The notes: generated by a model from the sequence alone, not told the origin. Counted from the stretch's first letter, positions 30,869 to 43,707 are shown. The stretch: DNA of 64,000 bases from Streptomyces sp. 1222.5 (GCF_900105245.1 NZ_FNSZ01000001.1:434001-498000), one strand, 5' to 3'. Made by a program: numbers and translations.

Positions 30869-31324
30869 ATGGAGATGACGCTGCAACTGACGATCGACTG
30901 TGCCGACCCTCAGCGGCTGGTGGCGTTCTGGAGCGAGGCTCTGGGATACATCCCCGAACCTCCCCCGCGCGGTCATGCCACGTGGCGGGAGTACTGGGCG
31001 GCCACGGGGGTGCCCGAGGAGGAGTTGCCCGAAGGTGCGGGCGACGTCCCGGAGTCGATCGTCGACCCCGCCGGTCGGGGGCCGCGCGTGTGGTTCCAGC
31101 AGGTCCCGGAGCCCAAGGCCGGCAAGAACCGCATACACCTCGACCTGAAGGTCGGCGGCGGGCGGGACGTCCCGTTGGCGGTCCGCACGCAGCGGGTCAC
31201 CGCCACGGTGGAAAGGCTGGTGAAGGCCGGCGCCGACGTGCTCCGGATCACGGACGATCCGGACATGGGACAGTACGCCGTCCTGCTCCAGGACCCGGAA
31301 GGCAACGAATTCGACGTCGTCTAG
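30869..31324 (+). CDS. VOC-fold protein
   Basis: The 151-residue protein opens LQLTIDCADPQRLVAFWSEALGYIPEPPP and contains the central FQQVPEPKAGKNRIHLDLKV and C-terminal VLLQDPEGNEFDVV characteristic of the glyoxalase-like VOC fold. It is longer than the copy at 28279-28674 because of an insertion (residues about 30-65) and only distantly like it. Function unknown. It lies 99 bases after the sigma factor gene and is probably independent. Confidence 0.85.
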   Translation: MEMTLQLTIDCADPQRLVAFWSEALGYIPEPPPRGHATWREYWAATGVPEEELPEGAGDVPESIVDPAGRGPRVWFQQVPEPKAGKNRIHLDLKVGGGRDVPLAVRTQRVTATVERLVKAGADVLRITDDPDMGQYAVLLQDPEGNEFDVV

Positions 31325-31408
31325 GCGGGGTCGGGTCACGTTGCCGGGCGGACGCCTCTGGTGCCACTCGGCGGACAGGTCGGCGGGGAGCGGTGGCTAG
31401 GATGAGTC

Positions 31409-31858
31409 ATGAACCCGAACTCCGTGCACCATCAACCTAGTTGGACCCAGCGGCGGCGGACGGCTGTCCTGGCCTCCCTGCTGAGCGCCGCGGCACTCGG
31501 ATGGACCGCGGTCGCGCTGAGCGTGCACACGACCGGCTCGGCCGCACTGGACCCCGACCGTGTGACCGATGCCGACGTGGCCCGGCTGGGCGCCACTGTG
31601 ATGGCCGGCATCGCGGCGCTGGCCGCGGGGCTGTGGTGGCGCCACTGGGCGACCGTGAGCCGGCCGTTGGTCGGCGGTGGTTCGGCGCGCGGGGCGTTCG
31701 CTGTATCCGCGCTCCATTCGCTCTTCGTCGTACCGGTGATCCTGCTCGCCTCCTGGGAGTGGAAGGCCCTTGCGATCGCCTTCACGTGCGCGGTGCTCGC
31801 CGCAGGTGTGCGGGAGGCCGCCGACGTGACCGGACGAGCCACTGAGGCTTTCGCCTAG
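31409..31858 (+). CDS. Small integral membrane protein (149 aa)
   Basis: Four hydrophobic segments are visible: VLASLLSAAALGWTAVAL, LGATVMAGIAALAAGLWW, FAVSALHSLFVVPVILLASW and LAIAFTCAVLAAGVREA. There is no catalytic motif or known family. The start ATG 31409 lacks a strong ribosome site (aggatgagtc). Nothing nearby points to a specific role. Confidence 0.65.
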   Translation: MNPNSVHHQPSWTQRRRTAVLASLLSAAALGWTAVALSVHTTGSAALDPDRVTDADVARLGATVMAGIAALAAGLWWRHWATVSRPLVGGGSARGAFAVSALHSLFVVPVILLASWEWKALAIAFTCAVLAAGVREAADVTGRATEAFA

Positions 31859-31972
31859 GGGGACGCGGCTCCCCGCCGGGGGGACGCCGGTGTCAGCGGG
31901 TTGGCCGGCCTGCTGACCGGGACTCCGCAGCGGTGTCCCTGGCGCCTCGAAAGACTTCAGAAGGCCCAGTCC

Positions 31973-33244
31973 TCATGAGGGTGCGTGCGGCGGCCGTGTC
32001 GCTGGAGGAGCCTCAGGGCCGTTCGGAGTCCGTGCCTGATCGGTCGGGGCGGGCTGTGCGCTGGGCAGGTGGGGCGGTGAGACCCGTGCGTCGGCGGGCT
32101 GTACCTGGCCCGCGGGCGAAGCCCAGCCGAGGGGTGGGGCCACCCGGGGAGCCGCGCCGGCCGCTCCCTGTCCGTCCGACGGGGCCCGGTAACCGACGGG
32201 ACCGCTCTGTTGTCCGTGCTGCGCGCCGAGCGGCGAGTAGTAGATCGGCCACGGGTGCGACGAGGTCACGTGGACGGCGGGTGCCTGAGGGACGACGGTA
32301 CTCACCGTGGCGATGCCGCGGCGCCGTGCGAACCACAGGACCGCCGCGGCATAGATCAGGATCGTCGGTATGTCGACGGCCGCTTCCACCCAGCCCATGT
32401 CGGCGGCCGTCTCGTCCGAGTCGAGTGCACCCTTGATACCCGCCGCGATGCCCATCCCCACCAAGTTGTTGAGGGTGTGCAACGCGATGGAGGCTTCGAG
32501 CCCGCCGGTGCGTACCGCCAGCAGCCCCATCACGCCGCCGAAGACGACCAGATCGGCGAAGCCCCATGCCGTGCCCCACCCGTGAGCCGCGGCGAACAGC
32601 ACGGCCTGGGGCAGCACGGCGATCCACGGTGACCGCAGCCAGGACCCGACCGCCTGCACCAACCAGCCCCGGAACACGTACTCCTCGGCAGCCGCCTGCA
32701 ACGGTACGAAGCAGCAGAGCATCACGAGGGCGAGGAGGAACGAGCGCCAACCGACCCACTCGGCCTCCCCACCGCTGTCCCCCGTCCCCGGCAGCAGGAA
32801 CGTGATCCCCAACGACACCACGACGACCGGCAGCGCCAGGCAGAGGCACAGTCCCAGCCAGCGTCGGCGCAGCCGTCCTGTCACCGACGAGACGGTCCCG
32901 GCCGGACGGCCCTGCACCCAGCGCGCCGCCAGAAGGACCGCCGGGATCGCGATGGCGATGGACAGCAACTCGACAGCCATGTCGCCGATCGAGCCCCAGG
33001 TGCGCATGTCGTCGGCGTCGGTCGGGCGGTCGAGGATCACCCCGCCGACCTCGGATGCGACGACGAGCACCATCATGAGCAAGGCCGTGCCGACGCCCAC
33101 CACGACCGTCCCGGCCAGCGGGCGCCACCACCGCCCGCGCCGTCCCTTCAGGAGCGCCAGCCGGTGGAAGGGCAACGGAGCGACCGGGTCCGGGTCCTGC
33201 GGGACAACCGGAGGACCGTAGGGATCGGGGTAGTTGATCGACAT
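31973..33244 (-). CDS. CPBP-family (CAAX-protease-like) membrane metalloprotease
   Basis: The 423-residue protein has a Pro-rich N-terminus (MSINYPDPYGPPVVPQDP), about eight membrane helices and the CPBP/Abi motif set: AAEEYVFRGWLVQ (EExxxR), then LFAAAHGWGTAWGFADL and LEASIALHTLNNLVG (HxxxN). The last 110 residues are a Pro/Ala-rich cytoplasmic tail. Family members cleave prenylated or bacteriocin-like peptides or act as membrane proteases. Start at 33244 (ATG encoding MSINY) fits the helix layout better than upstream alternatives, although the ribosome site is weak. Confidence 0.85.
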   Translation of the reverse strand: MSINYPDPYGPPVVPQDPDPVAPLPFHRLALLKGRRGRWWRPLAGTVVVGVGTALLMMVLVVASEVGGVILDRPTDADDMRTWGSIGDMAVELLSIAIAIPAVLLAARWVQGRPAGTVSSVTGRLRRRWLGLCLCLALPVVVVSLGITFLLPGTGDSGGEAEWVGWRSFLLALVMLCCFVPLQAAAEEYVFRGWLVQAVGSWLRSPWIAVLPQAVLFAAAHGWGTAWGFADLVVFGGVMGLLAVRTGGLEASIALHTLNNLVGMGIAAGIKGALDSDETAADMGWVEAAVDIPTILIYAAAVLWFARRRGIATVSTVVPQAPAVHVTSSHPWPIYYSPLGAQHGQQSGPVGYRAPSDGQGAAGAAPRVAPPLGWASPAGQVQPADARVSPPHLPSAQPAPTDQARTPNGPEAPPATRPPHAPS

Positions 33245-33387
33245 GACGCCAGCATGCCAACTTATGCCGACCCGAGCACCCTGCTCATGGTCCGGTCCGG
33301 CCGGCACACCCCAGTCGACGCATGCAGGGCCGCTCCGAACGTCGCCTCGGCGCCAGGGCGGGGTGCGGTGGTGTTGAATACGGCTCC

Positions 33388-34305
33388 ATGAGCGAGCGTG
33401 GGCGTGCGGCGAGTCGGACGGCTGTGCTTGTCTGCCAGGGCCGGGCGGCCGCGGACGGGGGAACTGCTGACGGCCGGTTCACGGATCCGGTGGCGGCACG
33501 GCTGCTCCGCGGCGCGGAACGTGCCGTCGTGGACCAGGTTCGTGCGGGCACTCCCCCACACGGCTGGCGGGAACGCACGATGTACGAGAGTGTGCGAGCG
33601 TGCGCCGAGGTGGTCGTACCCCGGACTGTCGCAATCGACGAGACGCTCGGTGCTCGCGCGACCGGCCAGCTCGTGATCCTCGGAGCCGGTCTCGACTCGC
33701 GGGCGTGGCGGCTGGCCGAGCTCGCGCGGACGGATGTGTGGGAGGTCGACCATCCCGCCTCCCAGCAGGACAAGCGCGTCCGTCTCACGGAGGCCGCCGC
33801 CGTACCGCGGGAGTCGGACGAGGGCGATCGGCACGGCGCCGAGTTGCCGGCTCTCGCCCGATCCGTACGGTTCACGCCGGTCGACTTCGCCATCGATGAT
33901 CTCGGGACGGCGTTGGCGGCCGCCGGGCACGATCCGTCCGCGCCGACGACATGGCTGTGGGAGGGCGTCGTGCCGTACCTCAGGCGCGACGAGGTGCGCG
34001 CCACCGTGGCCGCTCTCGCCGCCCGGACTGCCCCGGGCAGCGCACTCGTCCTCAACTACCAGGCGCCGTCGGCGAAGGCGGCCGTAGGACGCCTCCTGAC
34101 GCGGGTGCTCGGCAGTTCGATCACGGCGGGCGAGCCGTGGCGCTCGCTGTGGAGACCACAGCAGATGGCCGCACTGCTCGCGGAGTACGGCCTGCGCGTC
34201 GTGGCGGACGACCATCTCCTCGACCTCGCACACACCCTCGGCAGCCCGGCACGCGCGCGGGCGTCCTTGCGGTCGGGTCGCGTAGCCGTCGCGGAGAGCC
34301 GATGA
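33388..34305 (+). CDS. SAM-dependent methyltransferase (leucine carboxymethyltransferase family)
   Basis: The 305-residue protein carries the SAM motif LVILGAGLDSRAWRL, the acidic ribose-binding residue in VWEVDHPASQQDKRVRL, and the LCM-family ELWEGVVPYLRRDEVRATV-type segment (TWLWEGVVPYLRRDE). Actinobacterial members of this family, many annotated as putative O-methyltransferases, often sit in secondary-metabolite loci. Start at ATG 33388. It is divergent from the CPBP gene and followed by a strong terminator. Confidence 0.88.
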   Translation: MSERGRAASRTAVLVCQGRAAADGGTADGRFTDPVAARLLRGAERAVVDQVRAGTPPHGWRERTMYESVRACAEVVVPRTVAIDETLGARATGQLVILGAGLDSRAWRLAELARTDVWEVDHPASQQDKRVRLTEAAAVPRESDEGDRHGAELPALARSVRFTPVDFAIDDLGTALAAAGHDPSAPTTWLWEGVVPYLRRDEVRATVAALAARTAPGSALVLNYQAPSAKAAVGRLLTRVLGSSITAGEPWRSLWRPQQMAALLAEYGLRVVADDHLLDLAHTLGSPARARASLRSGRVAVAESR

Positions 34306-34347
34306 GGCGCGAAGCGGCAACGGCAATCGGGCTGACAGACAGCGTGT

Positions 34348-34389
34348 TGCAGGGCGTAGAGCCGCTCGGGAGCGGTGCTACGCCCTGCA
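34348..34389. terminator. Bidirectional terminator between methyltransferase and GH6 genes
   Basis: A 12-bp outer stem (TGCAGGGCGTAG with CTACGCCCTGCA) encloses a second 6-bp stem (CCGCTC with GAGCGG). It lies between two convergent genes, 43 bases after one stop and 22 before the other. Confidence 0.85.
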
Positions 34390-34411
34390 GTGCGGTGCGC
34401 GCGTCTGCCGC

Positions 34412-36586
34412 CTACGGTTCCGTGCCCCACACCAACGTGCCGCCCACGTACACGGTCACCTTCGCAGCGTCCGCGTACGACGTCCCGGTGCCCCGACTGT
34501 AGTCGTCGGTCTCGTTGAAGTCGGACCAGTCCGCTTTCGTCAGCCGGAGCTGGATGTCGCCGGTGTTCGCGCCCGCGGCGAGGGAGCCCGAGGCGAAGGT
34601 GACGTCGAGGCTGTGGTCGGCGCCGGTGCGGGCGGCCGGCAGGGTCGTGACGGACGTCTTCACGGTGGAGCATCCGACCTGGGCGTAGTCGCACCACGTC
34701 TGGAAGCCGGCGGACGACGACTCCCCGGTGAACCAGTAGCGGACGGTCACCCTGGACAGGTCGACGGCGCCGGTTCCCGTGTTGACGAGCTGGAGACCGG
34801 GCTTGATCTGGTTGTCGCCGGTGGCGGAGTCGTTGTTCTTGTACTGCGCCTTCAGGCCGCTGGTGCCGCCGCCCCCGCCGCCGGACGTCTTCGTCGTCGC
34901 AGAGACGGCCGCCGAGGCCACGGAGACGTTTCCTGCCGCGTCGCGCGCCTTGACCGTGTACCCGTAGGTGGTGGCGGGCGACAGACCCTGATCGGTGTAG
35001 GACGTGCCGGTGGCTGTCCCGGCCTTCACGCCGTCGCGGTAGACGTCGTAGCCGGCCACTCCGGTGTCGTCGGTGGCGGCGGTCCAGGTGAGGGAGACGC
35101 TGTCGGCTGCCGTCGCGGAGACGGTCAGTCCGGTGGGTGCCGTCGGCGCCTTCGTGTCACCGCCGGTTCCGCCGCCGCCCGAACCGCCCACGGGCGGGTA
35201 GGCGTTGGCGAGCAACTGGCGGAACTGGGCGGAGAACCAGTGACCGGCCAGCGGCGCGTCGGCCAGCGCTCCGGTGGGGTTGTTGCCGTTGCGCGCGTTG
35301 CCGGTGTACGTCGGGTCGCACATCCGGTCGAAGCTCTTGCCCTCGTCGTTGTCTATGGCCTTGCTCGCGCCGTCCGACTCGCCCGGCGGCTTGGCCCAGA
35401 CGTAGGCGTCGATGCCGGGTTCGGGTGCGGTGGCCGGACGTTCGCCGAGTCCCGCGCCGCGCTGGTTGCACCAGTTGCCCGCGTGGATGCGACGGTCGAC
35501 ACGGCCGCCGTCGACGTAGGCGTCCACGCTGGTCGCCGGACCGGGACCGGTCGGCCTCGCGGAGCCGCCCCAGCCGTTGCGGGAGGTGTCGATCAGCATG
35601 CCGATGCCGCTGTCGAAGCCCTGGGCGACCAGCGCGGTGCGCAGGCCCTGGGCGTACGTCGTCTCGTCCACGTACTGGTTCCAGTCGATCCACTTCGACT
35701 GGCGGACTGTCTGCCCGTTCACCGTGTCGGTGATCTTGACGTTGGGTTCCTTGGTGGCCGAGTAGTTTGCGGTGTTCACGATGAAACCGGTCACGTCCCC
35801 GACGGTGGCGCCGCTGGTCGTCGCGGCCTTCTTGAACTCCTGCGCGGAGGGCACCAGGTTGCTGTCCCAGCCGAGCCAGCCGTGGTGGCCCGCGTCTATG
35901 TAGTTGTACGTGTTCGGCAGCGCGCCGAGCTTGTGCAGGGCGTAGCCCACGCCCTTCTCGTAGTTGCCGTTGGATTTCATGGTGGCGCACTCGGGGGTGG
36001 ACCCGGCCGTGCCGCCGGCGTTGGTGACCAGATTGGGCAGCGAGTCGGGTTCGACGAGGTTGACGATGCGCAGGCTCGCGTACGCCGGGTCGGCGAGGAC
36101 CGTGGCGATGGGGTCGATGTACTCGGTCTCGTAGCGCCCCAGGTCGTCGGGGCCCAGCTCGCCGTTGGAGGCGAGTGCCGCGCAGTCGCGGCCGGGCAGG
36201 TCGTAGATCACCAGTTGGACCAGGTTGGCGCCCTGTGCCTTGGCCGCGTCCAGGTGCGCCTTCAGACCGCGCGCCTCGGAGGTGCCGTTGATCGCGGCGA
36301 TGCGGTCGAGCCAGACGAAGGTGGGCTGGTCGGCGACGGCTGATCCGCCGGGTTCCGCGGCCGCCCTGGCCGACCAGTCGGGGTTCACATAGGGCTTGGC
36401 GCCCACGTAGGGGTTGTCGAGTCTGGCGGCGGCCGACGCGGTGCCCGGCAGGGCTGCCACGCACAGTCCCGCCGCCAGTACGACGGACGCGACGGACGCC
36501 ATGGCCGCTCGCTCGCGGCGACGTCCGGGGTGCGGTGGCGGGCCGTCCGGCTCGCGGAAGCGTGTGATGGGCCTGAGGAGGGACAT
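34412..36586 (-). CDS. Secreted GH6 cellobiohydrolase/endoglucanase with FN3 and CBM3
   Basis: The 724-residue secreted enzyme has an N-terminal signal region with an Arg-rich start and AALPGTASAAA cleavage site (about residue 50). A GH6 catalytic domain follows: FVWLDRIAAI, QLVIYDLPGRDCAALASNGE, RIVNLVEPDSLPNLV, YIDAGHHGWLGW and GMLIDTSRNGWGGS. Then come a Gly-rich linker, one fibronectin type III domain (PTAPTGLTVSATAADSVSLTW) and a C-terminal family-3 cellulose-binding module (LKAQYKNNDSATGDNQIKPGL). GH6 enzymes hydrolyse cellulose from the non-reducing end or internally. AGGAG stands 7 bases before the ATG. It is divergent from a GH5 gene across a region with two CebR-type operators, so cellobiose induction is expected. 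Confidence 0.95.
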   Translation of the reverse strand: MSLLRPITRFREPDGPPPHPGRRRERAAMASVASVVLAAGLCVAALPGTASAAARLDNPYVGAKPYVNPDWSARAAAEPGGSAVADQPTFVWLDRIAAINGTSEARGLKAHLDAAKAQGANLVQLVIYDLPGRDCAALASNGELGPDDLGRYETEYIDPIATVLADPAYASLRIVNLVEPDSLPNLVTNAGGTAGSTPECATMKSNGNYEKGVGYALHKLGALPNTYNYIDAGHHGWLGWDSNLVPSAQEFKKAATTSGATVGDVTGFIVNTANYSATKEPNVKITDTVNGQTVRQSKWIDWNQYVDETTYAQGLRTALVAQGFDSGIGMLIDTSRNGWGGSARPTGPGPATSVDAYVDGGRVDRRIHAGNWCNQRGAGLGERPATAPEPGIDAYVWAKPPGESDGASKAIDNDEGKSFDRMCDPTYTGNARNGNNPTGALADAPLAGHWFSAQFRQLLANAYPPVGGSGGGGTGGDTKAPTAPTGLTVSATAADSVSLTWTAATDDTGVAGYDVYRDGVKAGTATGTSYTDQGLSPATTYGYTVKARDAAGNVSVASAAVSATTKTSGGGGGGTSGLKAQYKNNDSATGDNQIKPGLQLVNTGTGAVDLSRVTVRYWFTGESSSAGFQTWCDYAQVGCSTVKTSVTTLPAARTGADHSLDVTFASGSLAAGANTGDIQLRLTKADWSDFNETDDYSRGTGTSYADAAKVTVYVGGTLVWGTEP

Positions 36587-36600
36587 GAAGCGACTCCTGA

Positions 36601-39665
<3,065 letters not shown>

Positions 39666-39786
39666 GCCCCGAACCACCGACCGCACCGCCCCTACCAGCG
39701 AGTACTGGCCGAAAACAGTGATGGTGCCGGCGCGCGGGCGAACGGCCGTACGGTCGGAGGTCCTGCATCGACGGTCGGAGAAGGCG

Positions 39787-40260
39787 TCAGGCGAGGCGGC
39801 GGGAGAAGAACCGCACGGTGCTGTCCAGTTCGTGCGCCGGGACGTCTCCGTGCCTGCCCGGGTGGGCGTGCAGCGTCTTGTCCACCTTGGCGAGCGCGTC
39901 GAACAGGGCCAGGCCCTGCTCCCGCGGCACGCGTTCGTCGTCCCACTGCACAAGGAACTCGACGGGCACGGTGATCCGGACGGCGTCCTCGCCCTTCGCC
40001 AGCACTCCGCCGGGACCCAGCACGGCAGCGCGGACGCGGGGTTCGGCGGGCTTGAACGGCACGCCGAGGTCGCATCCCGACGAGATTCCCCAGTAGCCCA
40101 CCGGGCCGGCACCGACATGATCGAGTCGCTGGGCCGCGTCCATCACCGCTCGCCATTCCGGAACGGTCCGGCGGGCCACCACCGCCTGGAACGCCGCGAT
40201 CAACGCCGCGAGGTCCTCACCGGCTGCACGAAAACGTGGTTCCCGTACGGCGAGCGACAG
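39787..40260 (-). pseudogene. N-terminally truncated alpha/beta hydrolase
   Basis: The open frame (158 codons) begins directly after a stop and has only a TTG (40203) as a possible start. The sequence is the C-terminal part of a dienelactone-hydrolase-like enzyme: PRFRAAGEDLAALIAAF, the nucleophile elbow GYWGISSGCDLG, the acid region FLVQWDDERVPREQG and the histidine region HAHPGRHGDVPAHELD. The core strands and oxyanion loop expected in the first 100 residues are absent. It is most likely a gene remnant, though a short protein from TTG 40203 cannot be excluded. Confidence 0.7.
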
Positions 40261-40347
40261 TCAAGGCATCTGATACAGGTTGACGTCCGGTAACGATCTC
40301 CCGATGTCGGCCACACCAGTGCATGGAACATACATACGATCCCCTGC

Positions 40348-42000
40348 ATGAACAGAGCTGTGAAGATCGGCCTCGCCGGTACGTGCACCGCCCTGCTCGT
40401 CCTCGGGGGAATCGGTACGTACAACATCGTGCACAGCCTGAGCTCCCCGGGCGACGGCACACCGGCTGCCGGGGGCACCTTCGACGCGGCGGCGCTGTCG
40501 AGCACGCCACCGTCCGACGCCGAAGCGGTCGAGCTGACCCGCGCGTTCCTGGACAGCTGGTCGCATCAGCACCTCGACGGCGCGGCGAGCGACACCGACG
40601 TGCCGAACACCGCCGGACAGGCCCTGCGGGACTACGCGGACGGCCTGCGGCTGAAGAAGCTGTCCTTCGCTCGCGTGCACGCCGCCGGGCCTTCTGCGGT
40701 CACCCAGGGCGCCACCAAGGTCGACTTCGAGGTCACCGCACGCGTCGCGGGTGGCACGTGGACGTACCCGAGTGCGGTGGCCGTACTGAAGAGCGCGGAG
40801 GGCGTGCTCGCCGTCCACTGGAACAACTCGGTGCTGTACCCGGGCCTGGCGGAGGACCAGTCGTTGACCGCGGGTGAGCTCCCCGCCGACGCGAGCGCGG
40901 TGAAGGTGGTGGCACGCGACGGGAAGACGAACCTGTCCGCATTCCCCTCCCTGCGGGAGATCACCACGACGATCCGCCAGAACGCCCGGGCCACCGGAGG
41001 CAGCACCGGGACCGGCGTCGCCGTGGTCGACGGCGGCGGCGCACTCGTGGAGCGAGTGAAGGTCTTCTCCAAGGGACGGCCGCCCGTCATCAAGACGACC
41101 ATCGACGCCCGACTCCAAGCGGCCGCCGAGAAGGCGGTGAAGGACTCCCACTTGCAGGACAAGCCCGCCGGGACGGTGGCGCTCGACTGGAACAACGGCC
41201 ACATCCTGGCGATCGCGCACACCGGTGCGGACGGGAACATCGCCATCAACGGCATCAAGTCACCGGGCTCCACGATGAAGATCATCACCACGGCGGCGTT
41301 GTTCGACCAGGCCGGCCTGACGGCGAACAGCCCGGCGCCGTGCACCGATTCGCTGATGGCCAACAGCCAGGTGTTCCACAACGATCCAGGTGTGAAGGCC
41401 AACCCGTCCTCTTCCCTCGCCCAGGCGTTCACGGTGTCGTGCAACACCTCCTTCATCAAGGACGGCTTCCACCATCTGGTGCACGGCGGGGACGCCTCCG
41501 CCCTGCACGACGAGGCCGTGAACGTCTTCGGCATGGGCAGCTGGTCGATCGGCGGCGGAGTGGCCACCACCGACCCGAGCATCCCGCCGGACGTACAGGG
41601 CAGTGACCAGGCCGCGCAGTTCATCGGCCAGGGCAAGGTCACGGCCACTCCTCTGTTCATGGCGTCCGTGGCGGCGACCGTGCGCAACGTCGGCTTCGAA
41701 CAGCCGGTCATCCTTCCGGGGCAGCACCAGGACACCGCGCCGCAGCCCATCTCCGCGCGAACGGCCGGGGCTCTGCAGTCGATGATGCGCGGCGTCGCCG
41801 CCTCCGGTACGGCGGCTCCGCGGCTGGGCGGCCTGGCGGGCGTCGGAGCCAAGACGGGCACCGCCGAGGAGGGCGACCACACCAACGGCTGGCTGACCGC
41901 CTACAACTCCCGCATCTCGGTGGCAGCCCTCGTCGAAGGCGGCAGGTCCGGCGTGGACTCCGCCGGCTATGTCGTACGGCAACTGCTCACCGCCGGCTGA
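40348..42000 (+). CDS. Penicillin-binding transpeptidase with NTF2-like N-terminal domain
   Basis: A 550-residue membrane-anchored class B PBP. It has one N-terminal helix (LAGTCTALLVLGGIGTYNIV), an NTF2/MecA-N-like domain (AVELTRAFLDSWSHQHLDGA, residues about 55-170), then a transpeptidase domain with all motifs intact: SPGSTMKI (SxxK), TVSCNTSF (SxN) and GAKTGTAEEG (KTG). It should cross-link peptidoglycan outside the membrane and bind beta-lactams. Streptomycetes carry several such accessory PBPs, some tied to beta-lactam tolerance. Start ATG 40348 lacks a strong ribosome site. It ends at a terminator shared with the convergent GH16 gene. Confidence 0.93.
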   Translation: MNRAVKIGLAGTCTALLVLGGIGTYNIVHSLSSPGDGTPAAGGTFDAAALSSTPPSDAEAVELTRAFLDSWSHQHLDGAASDTDVPNTAGQALRDYADGLRLKKLSFARVHAAGPSAVTQGATKVDFEVTARVAGGTWTYPSAVAVLKSAEGVLAVHWNNSVLYPGLAEDQSLTAGELPADASAVKVVARDGKTNLSAFPSLREITTTIRQNARATGGSTGTGVAVVDGGGALVERVKVFSKGRPPVIKTTIDARLQAAAEKAVKDSHLQDKPAGTVALDWNNGHILAIAHTGADGNIAINGIKSPGSTMKIITTAALFDQAGLTANSPAPCTDSLMANSQVFHNDPGVKANPSSSLAQAFTVSCNTSFIKDGFHHLVHGGDASALHDEAVNVFGMGSWSIGGGVATTDPSIPPDVQGSDQAAQFIGQGKVTATPLFMASVAATVRNVGFEQPVILPGQHQDTAPQPISARTAGALQSMMRGVAASGTAAPRLGGLAGVGAKTGTAEEGDHTNGWLTAYNSRISVAALVEGGRSGVDSAGYVVRQLLTAG

Positions 42001-42080
42001 CGCCCGTCCCACCCGAACCGGCGGGCGCCGGGCGTCGTGACTGCGCCCGTCCTCCACGCGCCCTTCTCCCGGCGTGATCG

Positions 42081-42119
42081 CCGCAGGGTCCCGGCACGCG
42101 AGGTGCAGGGACCCTGCGG
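42081..42119. terminator. Bidirectional terminator between PBP and GH16 genes
   Basis: Perfect 12-bp stem CCGCAGGGTCCC/GGGACCCTGCGG with a 15-base loop between two convergent stops (42000 and 42136). Confidence 0.85.
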
Positions 42120-42135
42120 AAGGACGGGCTGCCGG

Positions 42136-43557
42136 TCAGGACGAAGGCACGGTGTCCTCGAACGTGGTGCCGGCCGAGCGGTAGGCGGCCACCTTCGCCG
42201 CCACCGCCGCCGGGGTGAGCACCTGGTCCTTGACGTGCAGGACGTAGTCGACCTGCTCGTCGTACTTCCGCGGGCTGGTGCTGCTCTGGCCCGTCAGGTC
42301 GATGAGCCACTGGTTGAAGTTGATCGACATGGGCCGCTCCGGCAGGTAGGCGGCGTCGTGCGTGCCGAAGAGCCGGCCGTCGATGTAGTAGCGGATCGTG
42401 CTGTTGTCGATGGTGAGGACGACGTCGTGCCAGCCGTCGTAGCTCTGCCGGCCCTCGGTGTGCTGGTTCACGGCCTGCCACGGGTCGGGGTTGTAGGTCT
42501 CCCAGGACGTCGTGTACAGGATGTTCGACGGCTCGCCCCAGCCGCCGTTGGGCAGGTACTCGAAGTCGTACTCCGCGTAGTCGTCCGCCATCGGTGCCTT
42601 GAGGTCGTTGATGGTGAAGAACGTCTGCACCAGGTGGTCGCCGTCCGGGCCGCTCCTGGGCGCGTCGCCGAACTTGATCCGTGCCGCGTACGTGCCGTTC
42701 TTGAACTTCGTGGCCTTGGTGAGGACTTCCGTCTGCCGGGTGCTCTCGCCGGTGCCGGAGGTCGAGGTCTCCAGGTTCATCACCGAGTTGCCGCCGGAGG
42801 AGGAGAACGTCACGTTCTCGGGCGCCCAGGTGGCGCCCGGCACGCCGGGGCCGCCGGAGTTGGAGCGCACGTTCCAGCCGTGGGCCGAGATCTTCGGGTC
42901 GTTGTACGCGGTGTAGTCGAAGTCGTCGAAGAGGGCGGCCCCTCCGGCAGGTGGATCGGTCGGATCGGTGGGATCTGTCGGGTCGTTCCCCTCGGGAGCA
43001 CTCCCCCAGACCACGGCCCCGTCGACCTGGGCGGTGACCTTGCTCCAGTTCCCGTACGCGGTCTGCGCCGGACCGAAGGAGTAGTCGTCGGCCTGGTTCA
43101 GCGGTTGCCAGTCCGAGCGGTAGAAGCGCAGTTGCAGGTCGCCGGTGTCGGTGCCGGGGGCGAGTGAACCGGCGCCGGCGGTGAACCCGATCTCCAGATA
43201 GCGGTCGGCGTTCGCCGTGGGACGGGCCAGGGTGCCGAACGTGCCGGTCACGTTGGCGCAGCCCTTGACGGCCCACGAGCAGGCGAAGCGGTAAGTGGTG
43301 CTCGGTGCGTCGGACTTGAAGTAGTAGCGCACCTTGAGGCCGCTGAGCGCGACACCGGCGGCGCCGCCGTTCTTCACCTTCAGCCAGGGTTCGGCCTGGT
43401 CGCTGCCGGTGGACCCGGTGTGGTACTGGACGGTCAGCTCGCCCTGGGCCGCGTTCGCGGTCGCCGGCTGCGCGGCGAGGCCGGCGCAGCCGAGCACGGC
43501 GGCTGTGGCGAAGGTCAGCGCGTTCTTCCTGGTTCTGCCGAGGCTGGGCCGGGGCAT
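42136..43557 (-). CDS. Secreted GH16-family beta-glucanase with N-terminal CBM3
   Basis: The 473-residue secreted protein has a signal peptide (ALTFATAAVLGCAGLAAQPATANA) and a family-3-like binding module (about residues 35-180, GELTVQYHTGSTGSDQAEPWLKV). A repeated PTDPTDPTDPP linker leads to a GH16-like domain with the catalytic ExDxE signature as YAEYDFEYLP. The module order (CBM3 first) differs from the nearby cellulases. GH16 enzymes cut beta-1,3/1,4-glucans, agar, carrageenan or laminarin. The start is the ATG at 43557 because AGGAGG lies 6 bases upstream; the ATG at 43572 overlaps that site. It is divergent from a GntR gene with a palindromic operator between. Confidence 0.88.
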   Translation of the reverse strand: MPRPSLGRTRKNALTFATAAVLGCAGLAAQPATANAAQGELTVQYHTGSTGSDQAEPWLKVKNGGAAGVALSGLKVRYYFKSDAPSTTYRFACSWAVKGCANVTGTFGTLARPTANADRYLEIGFTAGAGSLAPGTDTGDLQLRFYRSDWQPLNQADDYSFGPAQTAYGNWSKVTAQVDGAVVWGSAPEGNDPTDPTDPTDPPAGGAALFDDFDYTAYNDPKISAHGWNVRSNSGGPGVPGATWAPENVTFSSSGGNSVMNLETSTSGTGESTRQTEVLTKATKFKNGTYAARIKFGDAPRSGPDGDHLVQTFFTINDLKAPMADDYAEYDFEYLPNGGWGEPSNILYTTSWETYNPDPWQAVNQHTEGRQSYDGWHDVVLTIDNSTIRYYIDGRLFGTHDAAYLPERPMSINFNQWLIDLTGQSSTSPRKYDEQVDYVLHVKDQVLTPAAVAAKVAAYRSAGTTFEDTVPSS

Positions 43558-43707
43558 GTGCGTCCTCCTCATGGCTGTTCACTTCCGAAACGGTGGGGGC
43601 GTCGGGATGTGCGAGTCGGGGACGTACGGGTGTAGCGGCCGTGCCGGGCGCGATCGGCGGGTGCACGGACGGGGAGTTCGTACGGCCTACGTGTCCGGCC
43701 GTCGGAA

